NCBI GenBank assembly: GCA_030647435.1 | Contig: JAUSJX010000152.1 | Location: forward strand, 1-64,000 | Length of the DNA stretch: 64,000 bases | DNA from: Candidatus Rokuibacteriota bacterium | GTDB lineage: Bacteria > Methylomirabilota > Methylomirabilia > Rokubacteriales > CSP1-6 | Direction of reading: 5' to 3' | In this document: positions 17,123-27,147 of the stretch, piece after piece | How the letters are laid out: the number at the start of each line of letters is the position of its first letter | How positions within the stretch are numbered: the stretch's first letter is position 1 | Notes under the pieces: model-generated | Seen by the model: only the letters and a program-made list of their open reading frames with translations | What the model was told of the DNA's origin: nothing | Databases searched by the model: none | Made by a program: the position numbers and the translations under genes

Positions 17123-18271
17123 GTGGCCACGTTCAACTTCCAGCTGGGCAAGCTTCCCCCGGAAGCCCAGAAGGTCCGCGCGGAGATCCGCGATTTCCTC
17201 GCCCGCACGCTCGGCGGGACGAGCGCGACCAAGCGCGCGCTCTCCTGGGGCGGTTTCGACCGCGACTTCTCGCGCAGGCTGGGCGAGGCCGGCTTCATCG
17301 GCATGACGTGGCCGAAGAAGTACGGCGGCCACGAGCGGAGCGCGCTCGAGCGCTACGTCGTCCTCGAGGAGACGCTCGCCGCGGGCGCCCCCACCTCCGC
17401 GCACTGGGTTGCCGACAGGCAGAGCGGCCCGCTGCTGCTCCGCTTCGGGACGGAAGAGCAGCGCCAGCGCTTCCTGCCGAGGATCACGAAAGGCGAGCTG
17501 GCCTTCGCCATCGGGATGAGCGAGCCCGACTCGGGCTCGGACCTGGCCTCGATACGGACGCGGGCCGAGCGCGTCGAGGGCGGCTACCGCGTCAACGGCA
17601 CCAAGATCTGGACGAGCAACGCGCACATCTCCGATTACGCGATCGCGCTCTTCCGCACCAAGGTGGTCCCGGACAAGAAGCACGAGGGTCTCTCGCAGTT
17701 CCTGGTCGACCTCAAGTCCGAGGGCATAGGCATCCGGCCGATCATCGACCTGGCCGGCGGGCACGACTTCAACGAGGTGCACTTCCAGAACGCCTTCGTG
17801 CCGGACGACATGCTGGTCGGCAAGGACGGCGACGGGTGGAAGCAGGTGACGACCGAGCTCGCCTTCGAGCGGAGCGGCCCAGAGCGGTACCTCTCCTCCA
17901 TCCGGCTCATCATCGAGCTGATCCGCGAGGTAGGTGCCGAGCCCGGCGAGCGCGCGGCGGTCGTCATCGGACGGCTGACCGCGCACATGGCGACGCTCAG
18001 GCAGATGTCCCTGTCCGTGGCGGGCATGCTCCAGGCCGGTCAGAATCCGAACCTCGAGGCCGCGGTGGTCAAGGACGTCGGCACGAGCTTCGAGCAGGAA
18101 ATCCCCGAGGTGGTCCACGCGCTCCTCGGGGTCGAGCCGCGCCTGGGCTCGGGCAGCCAGTTCGAGCGCGTCTTCGGCTACCTCGTCGAACACGCGCCGT
18201 CCTTCTCGCTTCGCGGCGGCACGCGCGAGGTCCTGCGCGGCATCATCGCCCGCGGCCTGGGGCTCCGGTGA
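17123..18271 (+). CDS. acyl-CoA dehydrogenase, likely alpha-type subunit
   Basis: Protein of 382 residues from GTG 17123, with AGGAGGA six bases upstream. Motifs are AFAIGMSEPDSGSDLAS for FAD/substrate binding and the WTSNAHISDYAI strand. In the C-terminal SFSLRGGTREVLRGIIAR the usual E-G-T of the catalytic base is G-G-T, so this chain may lack that base. Its stop overlaps the start of a second, shorter ACAD by GTGA. Adjacent unequal ACAD pairs are known as alpha2beta2 enzymes in actinobacterial steroid side-chain degradation, and that arrangement is plausible here. Confidence 0.88.
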   Translation: MATFNFQLGKLPPEAQKVRAEIRDFLARTLGGTSATKRALSWGGFDRDFSRRLGEAGFIGMTWPKKYGGHERSALERYVVLEETLAAGAPTSAHWVADRQSGPLLLRFGTEEQRQRFLPRITKGELAFAIGMSEPDSGSDLASIRTRAERVEGGYRVNGTKIWTSNAHISDYAIALFRTKVVPDKKHEGLSQFLVDLKSEGIGIRPIIDLAGGHDFNEVHFQNAFVPDDMLVGKDGDGWKQVTTELAFERSGPERYLSSIRLIIELIREVGAEPGERAAVVIGRLTAHMATLRQMSLSVAGMLQAGQNPNLEAAVVKDVGTSFEQEIPEVVHALLGVEPRLGSGSQFERVFGYLVEHAPSFSLRGGTREVLRGIIARGLGLR

Positions 18272-19335
18272 CCGACATGAACGACACGCGCACGCTTCTC
18301 GCCGACACCTGCGCCCGCCTCTTCACCGACCAGGTCACCCCCGCGCTCATCGAATCCGCCGAGAAAGGTGCATGGCCCGCCGCGCTCTGGCAGATGCTCG
18401 AGGAGAACGGGCTGACCCTGCCGCAGATCCCCGAGTCGCGCGGCGGCGCGGGCGGCGCGTGGGGTGACGCGCAGGTCGTGCTCGCCGCCTGCGGCCGCTT
18501 CGCCGTGCCGCTGCCCGTGGCCGAGACGATGATCGGAGCCTGGCTTCTTTCCGAGAGCGGCCTCGACGTGCCGCTTGGGCCGCTCACCGTCGCGCCCGTT
18601 CGTCCTGCCGATCGGCTCTCGCTCACGAGGGCCGGTGCGGGCTGGGTGCTGGACGGCGTCGCGGGACGGGTGCCGTGGGGAGCGGCGGCGGGGCACGTCG
18701 TGGTCGCCGCCGACAGCGACGATGGGCCCATGATCGGCCTCGTCGCACGCGGGTCGGCGAAGTGCGAGCCCGACGTCAACCTCGCCCTCGAGCCCCGCGA
18801 CACGCTTGGGTGGTCCGGCGCGCCCGTGGTTACCGCAGCCCTCGTTGGCGCGGGCCTTCCCACCGACGCGTTGAGGTCGGCCGGAGCGCTCGCGCGTTCG
18901 GCGCAGATGGCCGGCGGCCTCGAATTCCTGCTCTCGCAGTCGGTCAAGTACGTGACGGAGCGCGTCCAGTTCGGCCGCCCGCTGGCATCCTTCCAGGTGA
19001 TCCAGCACCAGCTGGCGCTCCTGGCCGGCCACACCGCCGCCGCCGGCATGGCGGCGCAGCGCGCCTTCGCGGCGATGGATGAGGGAGACGCGGGGTTCGA
19101 GATCGCCTGCGCCAAGATCCGCACGGGCGAAGCATCCGGGCTCGGCGCCGGCATCGCGCACCAGTGCCACGGCGCCATCGGCTTCACGTACGAGCACTCG
19201 CTGCACTTCGTCACGCGGCGGCTCTGGTCCTGGCGAGCGGAGTTCGGCGCCGAGGTCTACTGGGCCGCCCTCCTCGGCCGGGAGGTCGCTGCGCGCGGCG
19301 CCGACGCCCTCTGGCCTTATCTCACTTCGCGCTAA
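18268..19335 (+). CDS. acyl-CoA dehydrogenase, short divergent partner
   Basis: Protein of 355 residues. GTG 18268 overlaps the previous stop; ATG 18277 is the alternative. The N-terminal domain is short, and the FAD-binding SEPDSGSD-type motif is absent, replaced by a loop around VAADSDDGPMIG. The C-terminal helical domain is well kept: VTERVQFGRPLASFQVIQHQ and HQCHGAIGFTYEHSLH. These are features of the partner subunit in heterotetrameric ACADs. It probably needs the upstream chain for activity. Confidence 0.85.
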   Translation: MTDMNDTRTLLADTCARLFTDQVTPALIESAEKGAWPAALWQMLEENGLTLPQIPESRGGAGGAWGDAQVVLAACGRFAVPLPVAETMIGAWLLSESGLDVPLGPLTVAPVRPADRLSLTRAGAGWVLDGVAGRVPWGAAAGHVVVAADSDDGPMIGLVARGSAKCEPDVNLALEPRDTLGWSGAPVVTAALVGAGLPTDALRSAGALARSAQMAGGLEFLLSQSVKYVTERVQFGRPLASFQVIQHQLALLAGHTAAAGMAAQRAFAAMDEGDAGFEIACAKIRTGEASGLGAGIAHQCHGAIGFTYEHSLHFVTRRLWSWRAEFGAEVYWAALLGREVAARGADALWPYLTSR

Positions 19336-19349
19336 CCCGGAAAAGAGAG

Positions 19350-20471
19350 ATGCTTCCACTGCAAGGCATTACGGTCGTCGAGATCGCGCAGAACCTGGCC
19401 GGGCCCATCGCCGCCGAGATCCTGGCGCACATGGGCGCCGACGTCATCAAGATCGAGCGGCCGGAGGGCGACGACGCACGGCGCTGGGGCCCGCCATTCT
19501 GGAAGGGCGTATCGCCGGGCTTTCTCGCCGTCAACGCGAACAAGCGCAGCGTCACGCTGGATCTCAAGAAGCCCGCCGACGTGGAGTGGCTCGTGGACTT
19601 CATCGGCCGGGCCGACGTCCTCGTCCAGAACCTGCGACCCGGCTCGCTCGAGGAGCAGGGGCTGGGCGCCGCGGCGCTCACGGCCAAACACCCGCGGCTC
19701 GTGTACTGCTCGGTGTGGGCCTTCGGCGCCACGGGGCCTCTCAGGCTCAAGCCCGGCTATGAGCCCATGGTCCAAGCGTTCTCGGGGCTCATGATGATGA
19801 ACGGCGACGAGGGCGGGCCACCGACGCGCATCGGCACCTCCATCCTGGACTACGGCACCGGCATGTGGACCGCGATCGGCGCGCTGGCCGGGCTCGTCCA
19901 GCGCCAGCAGACAGGGCGCGGCTGTATCGTGGACGCCTCGCTCTTCGAGACTGGGCTCGCCTGGCTCAAGGGCCACTTCGCGTCCTTCCGCGCTTCGGGT
20001 GAGATCCCGGAGCGTCACAGGACGGGCAGCCACCGCGTCGTGCCGTTCCAGGGCTTCGAAACGAAGACGGGGCCCCTCATCATCGCCGCGGGCAACGACC
20101 GGCTCTTCGCGAAGCTGGCGCAGGTGCTGGGCCATCCCGAATGGGCGACGGACCCACGCTTCGCGACCAACGCGGCGCGCGTCGCGAGCAAGTTCCTTCT
20201 CCTGCCGGAGATCGAGCGCATCCTTATGACGCGCTCCAAGGGCGAGTGGATCGACCTCCTCGAGGCGGCCGGTGTGCCCTGCGCGCCCATCCACACCCTG
20301 CCGGAAGCCGTGGCCCAGCCGCAGACCGCCGCCATCGGGATGATCCAACCGATGCCGGGCGACGACTACGAGCTGGTGGCCCTGCCGCTGTCCTTCGACG
20401 GCGCGCGGCCGGGGATCCGCCTCGCGCCGCCCAAGGCCGGCGAGCACACCCGCGAAATCCGCGGCGGCTGA
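19350..20471 (+). CDS. CaiB/BaiF family III CoA-transferase
   Basis: Protein of 373 residues from ATG 19350, 14 bases after the last ACAD, so it probably shares its transcript. Family motifs are GADVIKIERPEGDDARRWGP, NANKRSVTLDL and NLRPGSLEEQGLG. At the position of the catalytic aspartate the sequence is KPGYEPMVQAFSG, with Glu138 in place of Asp. Several CaiB relatives show this change, and its effect is unknown. It probably supplies the CoA thioester oxidised by the dehydrogenases. Confidence 0.9.
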   Translation: MLPLQGITVVEIAQNLAGPIAAEILAHMGADVIKIERPEGDDARRWGPPFWKGVSPGFLAVNANKRSVTLDLKKPADVEWLVDFIGRADVLVQNLRPGSLEEQGLGAAALTAKHPRLVYCSVWAFGATGPLRLKPGYEPMVQAFSGLMMMNGDEGGPPTRIGTSILDYGTGMWTAIGALAGLVQRQQTGRGCIVDASLFETGLAWLKGHFASFRASGEIPERHRTGSHRVVPFQGFETKTGPLIIAAGNDRLFAKLAQVLGHPEWATDPRFATNAARVASKFLLLPEIERILMTRSKGEWIDLLEAAGVPCAPIHTLPEAVAQPQTAAIGMIQPMPGDDYELVALPLSFDGARPGIRLAPPKAGEHTREIRGG

Positions 20472-20527
20472 CCCGCGCCTGCGGATCCCCTATCGGCTGT
20501 CGCGAATCGTCGGTCTGACACCATTGG

Positions 20528-20544
20528 CTGTCAGCCGCTGACAG
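20528..20544. repeat. 7-bp inverted repeat after the CoA-transferase
   Basis: CTGTCAG (20528-20534) and CTGACAG (20538-20544) form a perfect seven-base stem with a three-base spacer, about 57 bases after the CoA-transferase stop. No T-run follows. It may be an operator or a weak transcription barrier in the otherwise empty stretch 20472-20767. Confidence 0.4.
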
Positions 20545-20656
20545 TGACCGAGCCGCCTGCGTGCGCCGGGGCGAGGACCCGGGCCGCTAATTCCCCTTCC
20601 TGAGTCGTTCACGGCTGCCGTGTCCTCTCAAAGGTAGCAAGACCTCGCCGGAGTGA

Positions 20657-20672
20657 CGGCATGCGGGTTGCA
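20657..20672 (+). promoter_or_regulatory. sigma-54 type promoter candidate for the prepilin gene
   Basis: The sequence CGGCATGCGGGTTGCA has the GG-N10-GC spacing of sigma-54 promoters (GG at 20658-20659, GC at 20670-20671), with one mismatch in each half against TGGCACG-N4-TTGCA. It lies 96 bases before the prepilin start. Type IV major pilin genes are often sigma-54 dependent, which supports the reading. No activator site was identified. Confidence 0.5.
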
Positions 20673-20767
20673 AATTACTGGCATTCCCCATGCGTGAGTG
20701 ATCATTGGAATCGACCGCTTTGTCTACGCGCATGACGGGCCTACACAGGCCCAAAAGAAAGAACGTC

Positions 20768-21183
<416 letters not shown>

Positions 21184-21268
21184 CCCCCCGTCCTGCGCGC
21201 GCCGGAGGGGCAGAGGAAGTCCCTCGGGCGGCCCGTTTAATCCCCTCGCTCCCCCCGCCCACCCAGGC

Positions 21269-22724
21269 GTGTCGCTGTCCAGTGAAAATGTCACCCCCCG
21301 GCTCGGGGTGCGTTGGGGGTGGTGTGGCGCGCCACGGGTGCGTGGGGCTCGGCGTGCGGGCAGCCGCAGCCGAGCGCGGGCGAGGCGCGCGAGGAGAAGA
21401 AGGGGGGTTTCGGGACGTAGGGGGATCGCGGTCCCCCTCGGCACCGAGGCTTTGCGAGGCGCGGAGGCGCTGGCTGCGGTCTGCACTCGGCGAGTGGCGG
21501 GGCCGAAGGACGAAGTCGGCGGCGGGGCCGGGTTGCACGACGACACAGGCGCCGTCGGTGAAGACGAACAGGCGGCCATCCAGGCCCTCGCGCAGCTCGA
21601 CGCGGCGGCCGCCGTAGGTGCGCTGCCGGGGCCGCGGCACCCGGCGGGGGCCGCGGCGGACGGTATTGTCCTGGGCGACCGTGCGCGTGGACCGGCAGCT
21701 GAGCACCGCCGCCAGATCGCGCGGCGCGGGGCGCCAGGCCGCCGCGGCCTCAGCAGGGGCGCGGGCGAAGCGGGGGTTGAGGGCGGCGAGAAACGCAGGC
21801 AGGAAGGCATTGGCCACCTCCGGCGTACTGATCCCGCGCAAGCGCAGCTCGCTCACGAGGCGATCTTGCAGGGTGTGCTAGACGCGTTCGATGCGGCCCG
21901 TGGCTTGCGGGGAGTGGGCGGCGCTGTCGCCGATGCCGAGCGCCTGCAGGATGCGCCCGAAGTGGGTAGGGTCCTGCGTGCCCCGCAGCTCTTCCTCGAG
22001 GGTCCAGTGGGGATCGTTGCGCACGACGACGTCGAAGCGATCGCCATAGAGGGCTCGGGGCAGGCCGTCGGTGGTGCAGAGCGTGTGGAGCAGGACGCCG
22101 TAGCCGTGCAGATCCTCGGCGGGGCGGAAGGTCAAGGCCAGGCCCGTGCCGGTGGCGTCGTCGATGGCGCCATGCAGGGCCAGCGCCGGGCCGCGGGCTT
22201 TCAGCCACGCGAAGGGGCTCGCGTCGAGTGGCACGAGGGCGCCCATCTGCGCCTCCGGCGTCCGCCGGGTGCGGACCTGGCGCCCCCGGCGACGGCGCGT
22301 GGCGGGCAGGCCGAGCGTGCGGCGGAGGCGCCGCACCGCGCTCCGGCTGAGCGGCAGGCCCTCCACCTCCTGTAGCTTCTCGGTGAGGTGGCAGTCGTTC
22401 AGCCCGGCGTCGGGGCCTTGCACGAGCGCGGCCGCGCACGCACGTCGGCGGCCAGGCGGCGGGGGGACGCCTGGCCCCGCCGGCGATGCCGCAGGCCGGC
22501 CGCCCCCTCGGCGGCGAAGCGGACCGTGACCCGGTGAAACTGCCGGACGCTCGCCTGCCGAGCCAGGGCGCCGTCGGCATTGGTGATCTTCCCGGCCAGG
22601 GCGGCCTTGCGCAGCCCCGCCCGCGGCCCTTCCTTTCGGCTCATCGTGCATGTCTCCCATGTCTTCATGGAGTGACATGCTTACTGAACAGTTACGGGGT
22701 GACATTTTCATAGAACAGCAGCGC
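21269..22724 (-). mobile_element. ISNCY-type insertion sequence, decayed
   Basis: TGAAAATGTCACCCC at 21283-21297 and its exact complement GGGGTGACATTTTCA at 22696-22710 form 15-bp perfect ends. Weaker matching continues outwards for about 14 bases on each side. The enclosed 1.4 kb encodes one leftward transposase of the IS1202/ISNCY kind, with a frameshift and a nonsense codon. The element lies between the broken prepilin and the peptide ABC operon. I could not find a convincing target duplication. A lone copy of the right end occurs at 31923. Confidence 0.65.
21298..22644 (-). pseudogene. ISNCY-type transposase, frameshift plus nonsense codon
   Basis: Starts at 22644 (MSRKEGPRAGLRKAALAGK) with a helix-turn-helix-like N-terminus. 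Near 22420 the frame must shift to continue with LNDCHLTEKLQEVEGLPLSR. The DDE-type core follows: Asp in VPLDASPFAWLK, Asp in VVVRNDPHWTLEE and Glu in ATGRIERV. A TAG at 21878-21880 replaces the expected Trp just after that Glu, and the protein continues in frame with HTLQDRLVSELRLRGISTP. The combination marks it as inactive unless supplied in trans. Confidence 0.72.
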
Positions 22725-22740
22725 CTCGCCCGCGCAGGGC

Positions 22741-22769
22741 TTGACGGTGCGCGGGCGCCGGGGCAGTAT
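22741..22769 (+). promoter_or_regulatory. sigma-70-like promoter candidate
   Basis: TTGACG (22741-22746), a 17-base spacer and CAGTAT (22764-22769) lie between the ISNCY right end and the solute-binding protein gene. The -35 box matches five of six consensus bases, the -10 only three. It is the best candidate for transcription of the peptide transporter operon. Confidence 0.35.
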
Positions 22770-22886
22770 CTTCCCCTGGCACGATGGTGGCCCGCAGGAG
22801 GCCATGACTTGCCTGGCCGGGGCAGGGCGCCGTGGTCAGAGCACGTAGCAACGCCGAGGCGAGCATCTTAAAAGGGGGGACGCGTC

Positions 22887-24941
22887 ATGATCGACCACTG
22901 GCGTACGCCGCGGACACGCACGATCCGGAGCCGACTGACGATTGCCCTTGTGGTGGGGGCGCTCGGCACCGTGGTCGCCGCGGGGGCCCTTGCCCAGGTG
23001 GGCAAGAGCGCGCTGATCGGCAAGCTGGAGGGGCCGGAGGTCGTCACCGACCCCGCGAAGTTCCCCAAGACCTTGCACGAGGCCCCGCAGCTGGCGGCGC
23101 TGGTCAAGGCCGGCAAGCTGCCGCCGGTGGCGGAGCGCATCGGGCAGGATCCGCTGGTCATCAAGCCCCTCCATGAGATCGGCAAGTACGGCGGCACGTG
23201 GCGGGCCGGCTTCACGGGCCCGGCCGACTTCTGGAACGGCTACCGGTGCTGCTCGGGGCCCGACCACCTGCTGTTCTGGGACTACACGGGCGACAAGGTC
23301 ACGCCCAACATCGCCAAGGGCTACGAGATGCAGGACGGCGGGCGCGCGCTCGTCTTGCACCTGCGCCGGGGCATGAAATGGAGCGACGGCAAACCGTTCA
23401 CCGCGGATGACTTCGTCTTCTGGTTCGAGGACATCTACCGGAACAAGGACCTGGTTCCGACACCCTCCGCGGCCATGGCGATCAACGGCAAGCAGGGCGT
23501 GGTCGAGAAGGTCGACACCTACACGGTGAAGTTCAAGTTCCCCGATCCGTACTTCATGCTTCCCGACGTGCTGGCGGGCTCCACGGACCTCGGCGGACAG
23601 GCCTGGCGGGGGGCGCTCGGGCTGGGCGGGTATGCGCCCGCCCACTACCTGAAACAGTTCCACCCGAAATACGTCGCGCAGGCCGACCTGGACAAGAAGG
23701 TCAAGGACGCGAAGTTCGACAGCTGGGTCCGGATGTTCCTGTTCAAGAACGACTGGGCGTTCAATCCGGAGCTGCCGGTCATCACACCGTGGAAGACCGT
23801 GACGCCCATCAACACGCCCACGTGGACGCTGGAGCGGAATCCCTACAGCGTCTTCGTGGACACGGCGGGCAACCAGCTTCCCTACATCGATCGGGTCGTG
23901 CTGACGCTCGGCGAGAACCTCGAGGTCATCAACCTGCGCGCGATCGCGGGCGAATACGACCACCAGGCCCGACACCTCGACCTCGCCAAGGTGCCGGTGT
24001 TCATCGAGAACCAGCAGAAGGGCGGCTACAAGCTTTACCTCGACCCGGGCGACTACGGCGGCGACATGATCATCAAGTTCAATCTGAGCTACGAGGCGGA
24101 CCCGGAGATCGCGAAGTGGATGAACACGGCTGACTTCCGGCGCGCGCTGTCGCTCGGGATCGACCGGGACCAGATCAACGAGACCTTCTGGCTGGGGACC
24201 GGCACCCCGAGCTCGGTGGTGCCCGCCGACGGCAACAAGTACAACCCGGGGCCGCAGTACCGGAAGCTCTGGTCCACGCTCGACGTCAAGAAGGCCAACG
24301 AGATGCTGGACAAGGTCGGCCTCGCCAAGAAGGACGCCGAAGGCTATCGCCTCCGCACCGACGGGAAGGGGCGTCTACGCATCGAGATCATGACGCTGGG
24401 AGGCCAGTTCCTCCAGTTCACGCAGATCTCGGAGATGATCCGGGAGCAGTGGAAGAAGATCGGCATCGACCTCACCGTGCAGGAGGTGGAGCGGAGCCTG
24501 GCGCTCAAGCGCACCGGGGCCAACGAGCAACAGCTCGGCGCGTGGAACAACGACGGCAGCGAGCACCTGTTCACCTTCCCGCTCCACGTGTTCCCCTTCG
24601 ACCTCGGCGGCGTCGCGACCTCGGGGCCGCTCTACGGGCGGTGGTTCCAGTCCGCGGGCACGCAGGGGAAAGAGCCTCCCGCGCGCATGAAGGAGCTGAT
24701 GGAGAAGTTCAAGCGCGCGTACGGGGTGCCGGAGAAGGAGCGGATCGAGCTCGGCAAGGAGGTCTGGAAGATCGCCGCCGAGGAGGTCTACATCATCGGC
24801 GTGATCGGCATGGGCCCGGCCTCCATGGGCGTGCGCGTGGTCAAGACGAACATGGGCAACATTCCGTCGCGTCAATACAACAGCCCGGACGGCAAGACCC
24901 CGACGATCTCCCGCCCGGTGACGTTCTTCTGGAAGAAGTAA
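22887..24941 (+). CDS. ABC transporter substrate-binding protein, family 5
   Basis: Protein of 684 residues, long for SBP family 5. A basic N-terminus and hydrophobic stretch TIALVVGALGTVVAAGALA (residues about 18-37) form a signal peptide. The SBP_bac_5 body follows, including LVLHLRRGMKWSDGKPFTA and FRRALSLGIDRDQINE. It would bind oligopeptides or other larger solutes in the periplasm. It heads an operon with two permeases and two ATPases. A 16-bp hairpin directly after it probably raises its expression over the membrane genes. The signal-peptide part recurs as a fragment at 34686. Confidence 0.9.
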   Translation: MIDHWRTPRTRTIRSRLTIALVVGALGTVVAAGALAQVGKSALIGKLEGPEVVTDPAKFPKTLHEAPQLAALVKAGKLPPVAERIGQDPLVIKPLHEIGKYGGTWRAGFTGPADFWNGYRCCSGPDHLLFWDYTGDKVTPNIAKGYEMQDGGRALVLHLRRGMKWSDGKPFTADDFVFWFEDIYRNKDLVPTPSAAMAINGKQGVVEKVDTYTVKFKFPDPYFMLPDVLAGSTDLGGQAWRGALGLGGYAPAHYLKQFHPKYVAQADLDKKVKDAKFDSWVRMFLFKNDWAFNPELPVITPWKTVTPINTPTWTLERNPYSVFVDTAGNQLPYIDRVVLTLGENLEVINLRAIAGEYDHQARHLDLAKVPVFIENQQKGGYKLYLDPGDYGGDMIIKFNLSYEADPEIAKWMNTADFRRALSLGIDRDQINETFWLGTGTPSSVVPADGNKYNPGPQYRKLWSTLDVKKANEMLDKVGLAKKDAEGYRLRTDGKGRLRIEIMTLGGQFLQFTQISEMIREQWKKIGIDLTVQEVERSLALKRTGANEQQLGAWNNDGSEHLFTFPLHVFPFDLGGVATSGPLYGRWFQSAGTQGKEPPARMKELMEKFKRAYGVPEKERIELGKEVWKIAAEEVYIIGVIGMGPASMGVRVVKTNMGNIPSRQYNSPDGKTPTISRPVTFFWKK

Positions 24942-24952
24942 GCTCGGGGGGC

Positions 24953-24989
24953 GCCCGGGTCACCGCCGTCCGTCGGCGGTGACCCGGGC
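24953..24989 (+). repeat. 16-bp intercistronic stem-loop
   Basis: 24953-24968 pairs perfectly with 24974-24989 around a five-base loop, between the binding-protein stop and the first permease start. There is no T-run, so it is more likely an mRNA-stabilising hairpin or partial attenuator than a full terminator. Its right arm ends five bases before the next ATG and could also mask that start. Confidence 0.7.
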
Positions 24990-24994
24990 CCGTC

Positions 24995-25984
24995 ATGCTG
25001 GCGTACATCGGCCGTCGCGCCCTGCTCGCGATCTTTACCGTCTGGGCGATCTCCGTCCTCTCATTCGCCATCATCCAGCTGCCGCCGGGCGACTACGTCA
25101 CCTCCTACGTCGCGCAGATGGCGTCGATGGGCAGCGTCGTCACCGACGAGGAGGCGCAGAACCTCCGGATCCAGTACGGCCTTGGGCAGCCTATCTACGT
25201 CCAGTACCTGAAGTGGATGCGCCTGATCGCTCAGGGCAACTTCGGCACGTCCATGGAGTGGCGACGCCCGGTCACCGAGGTGATCGGCGAGCGCCTGTGG
25301 CTGACGGTGGTGGTCTCGGTGGCCGCCTTGTTCCTCACCTGGGTGCTCGCCCTGCCCATCGGGATCTATTCCGCGGTCCGGCAGTACTCCGTGGGTGACT
25401 ACGTCGCCACCTTCGTGGGCTTCATCGGCCTCGCCGTCCCGAACTTCCTCCTCGCGCTGGTGCTGCTCTATCTGGGCTTCACGCTGTTCAATGCCAATAT
25501 CGGGGGACTGTTCTCCGTGGAGTTCCAGGACGCGCCGTGGAGCCTGGCGCGGGTCTGGGACCTGCTCAAGCATCTGCCGATCCCGGCGCTGATCCTGGGT
25601 CTCGCGGGAACCGCGCAGCAGATCCGGATCATGCGGGCCAATCTGCTGGACGAGCTGCGTAAGCCGTACGTGGTGACGGCGCGCTCCAAGGGCCTTCCTG
25701 AGCTCACCGTGATCCTGAAGTACCCGGTGCGGGTGGCGCTCAACCCCTTCGCGAGCACCATCGGCTACACCCTGCCGTACATCGTGTCGGGGAGCATCAT
25801 CGTGTCCATCGTGCTGGGACTGCCGACGGTGGGGCCGCTCCTGCTGAAGGCCCTCATCGCGCAGGACATGTTCCTGGCGGGCACCATCGTGCTGCTGCTG
25901 GGGGTCATGACGGTGATCGGCACCCTGGTCTCGGACATCCTGCTCGTGTGGATCGACCCGCGCATCCGACTCGAGGACACGTGA
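24995..25984 (+). CDS. ABC transporter permease, DppB/OppB type
   Basis: Protein of 329 residues with six transmembrane segments. It has the family N-terminus IGRRALLAIFTVWAISVLSF and the EAA-loop region LRKPYVVTARSKGLPE that contacts the ATPase. It forms the import channel with the DppC-type subunit. Its stop overlaps the next start (TGATG), so translation is coupled. The ATG lies only five bases beyond the strong intercistronic hairpin and no clear ribosome site is visible. Confidence 0.93.
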   Translation: MLAYIGRRALLAIFTVWAISVLSFAIIQLPPGDYVTSYVAQMASMGSVVTDEEAQNLRIQYGLGQPIYVQYLKWMRLIAQGNFGTSMEWRRPVTEVIGERLWLTVVVSVAALFLTWVLALPIGIYSAVRQYSVGDYVATFVGFIGLAVPNFLLALVLLYLGFTLFNANIGGLFSVEFQDAPWSLARVWDLLKHLPIPALILGLAGTAQQIRIMRANLLDELRKPYVVTARSKGLPELTVILKYPVRVALNPFASTIGYTLPYIVSGSIIVSIVLGLPTVGPLLLKALIAQDMFLAGTIVLLLGVMTVIGTLVSDILLVWIDPRIRLEDT

Positions 25985-27147
25985 TGGCCAAGCCCGAGGT
26001 GGCCCTCGATCCCACGAGCGCTCCCGTACACGGGCCGGGCGCGGCGGCCGCGACCGACCAGCGCATCTTCGTGGCCTCGCAGTGGCAGCTCATGTGGTGG
26101 CGGTTCCGCAAGCACAAGGTGGCGGTGGCGAGCGCGTTCGTCGTCGTCGGCTTCTACCTGGCCGTCCTGGGCGCGGACTTCCTCGCGTATGCCGACCCCA
26201 ACGCGTCCGAGGCGCAGCGCTCGCTCATGCCCCCGCAGCGCGTCTACTGGTTCGACGGCGGGCGATTCGGCCCCTACGTCCACGCGGTCAAGGGCGCCCG
26301 CGACCCCCAGAGCTTCAAGCGCGTCTATCGTGCCGACCCCAGCGAGAAGATCCCCATCCGGTTCTTCGCCGAGGGGTTCGAGTATCGGGTCCTGGGCCTG
26401 GTCCCGACGACGCGACACCTGATCGGCGTCGACGGGGGCCGCGACGCCGCCAAGACGGTCTTCCTGCTGGGCACGGACGTGCAAGGGCGCGATCTGTGGT
26501 CGCGGCTGATGTACGGCACGCGCATCTCGCTCATCATCGGCCTGGTCGGGGTGACGATGAGCCTGGTCCTGGGCGTGGTCCTCGGCGGGTTCTCGGGCTT
26601 CTACGGCGGGAGCGTCGACACGCTGATCCAGCGGGTCATCGAGATTCTCCGCTCGATCCCGACGATCCCGCTGTGGATGGGACTGGCGGCGGCGCTCCCC
26701 CGGGACTGGTCAGTTCTACAAATCTATTTCGCCATCACGATCATCATCTCCCTCCTGGGCTGGACGGAGCTGGCCCGGGTCGTTCGGGGACGCTTTCTCG
26801 CCCTGCGCGAGGAGGACTTCGTCGTCTCCGCGCGGCTGGTGGGGTGCAGCCAGATGCGGACCATCTTCGTGCACATGGTCCCGTCGTTCATGAGCCATAT
26901 CATCGCGGCGACGACGCTCGCGCTGCCCGCGATGATCGTCAGCGAGACCTCGCTGAGCTTCCTGGGCCTGGGCCTGCGCCCGCCCGCGATCAGCTGGGGG
27001 GTCTTACTGCAGCAGGCCCAGAACGTCCAGACGGTGGCCATCTCGCCGTGGCTGATGCTCCCGGCGGTGCCCGTGATCATCGCGGTCATGGCGTTCAACT
27101 TTCTCGGCGACGGGCTTCGGGATGCCGCGGACCCTTATGGCCGCTGA
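25984..27147 (+). CDS. ABC transporter permease, DppC/OppC type
   Basis: Protein of 387 residues from ATG 25984. It has a cytoplasmic N-terminus of about 45 residues, a first membrane helix (VASAFVVVGFYLAVLGADF), and a long periplasmic insert of about 120 residues before the core. The core has RDLWSRLMYGTRISL and the EAA loop REEDFVVSARLVGCSQ. This is longer than typical DppC because of the insert, as in some Opp-like systems for larger solutes. It pairs with the upstream permease. Confidence 0.93.
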   Translation: MAKPEVALDPTSAPVHGPGAAAATDQRIFVASQWQLMWWRFRKHKVAVASAFVVVGFYLAVLGADFLAYADPNASEAQRSLMPPQRVYWFDGGRFGPYVHAVKGARDPQSFKRVYRADPSEKIPIRFFAEGFEYRVLGLVPTTRHLIGVDGGRDAAKTVFLLGTDVQGRDLWSRLMYGTRISLIIGLVGVTMSLVLGVVLGGFSGFYGGSVDTLIQRVIEILRSIPTIPLWMGLAAALPRDWSVLQIYFAITIIISLLGWTELARVVRGRFLALREEDFVVSARLVGCSQMRTIFVHMVPSFMSHIIAATTLALPAMIVSETSLSFLGLGLRPPAISWGVLLQQAQNVQTVAISPWLMLPAVPVIIAVMAFNFLGDGLRDAADPYGR

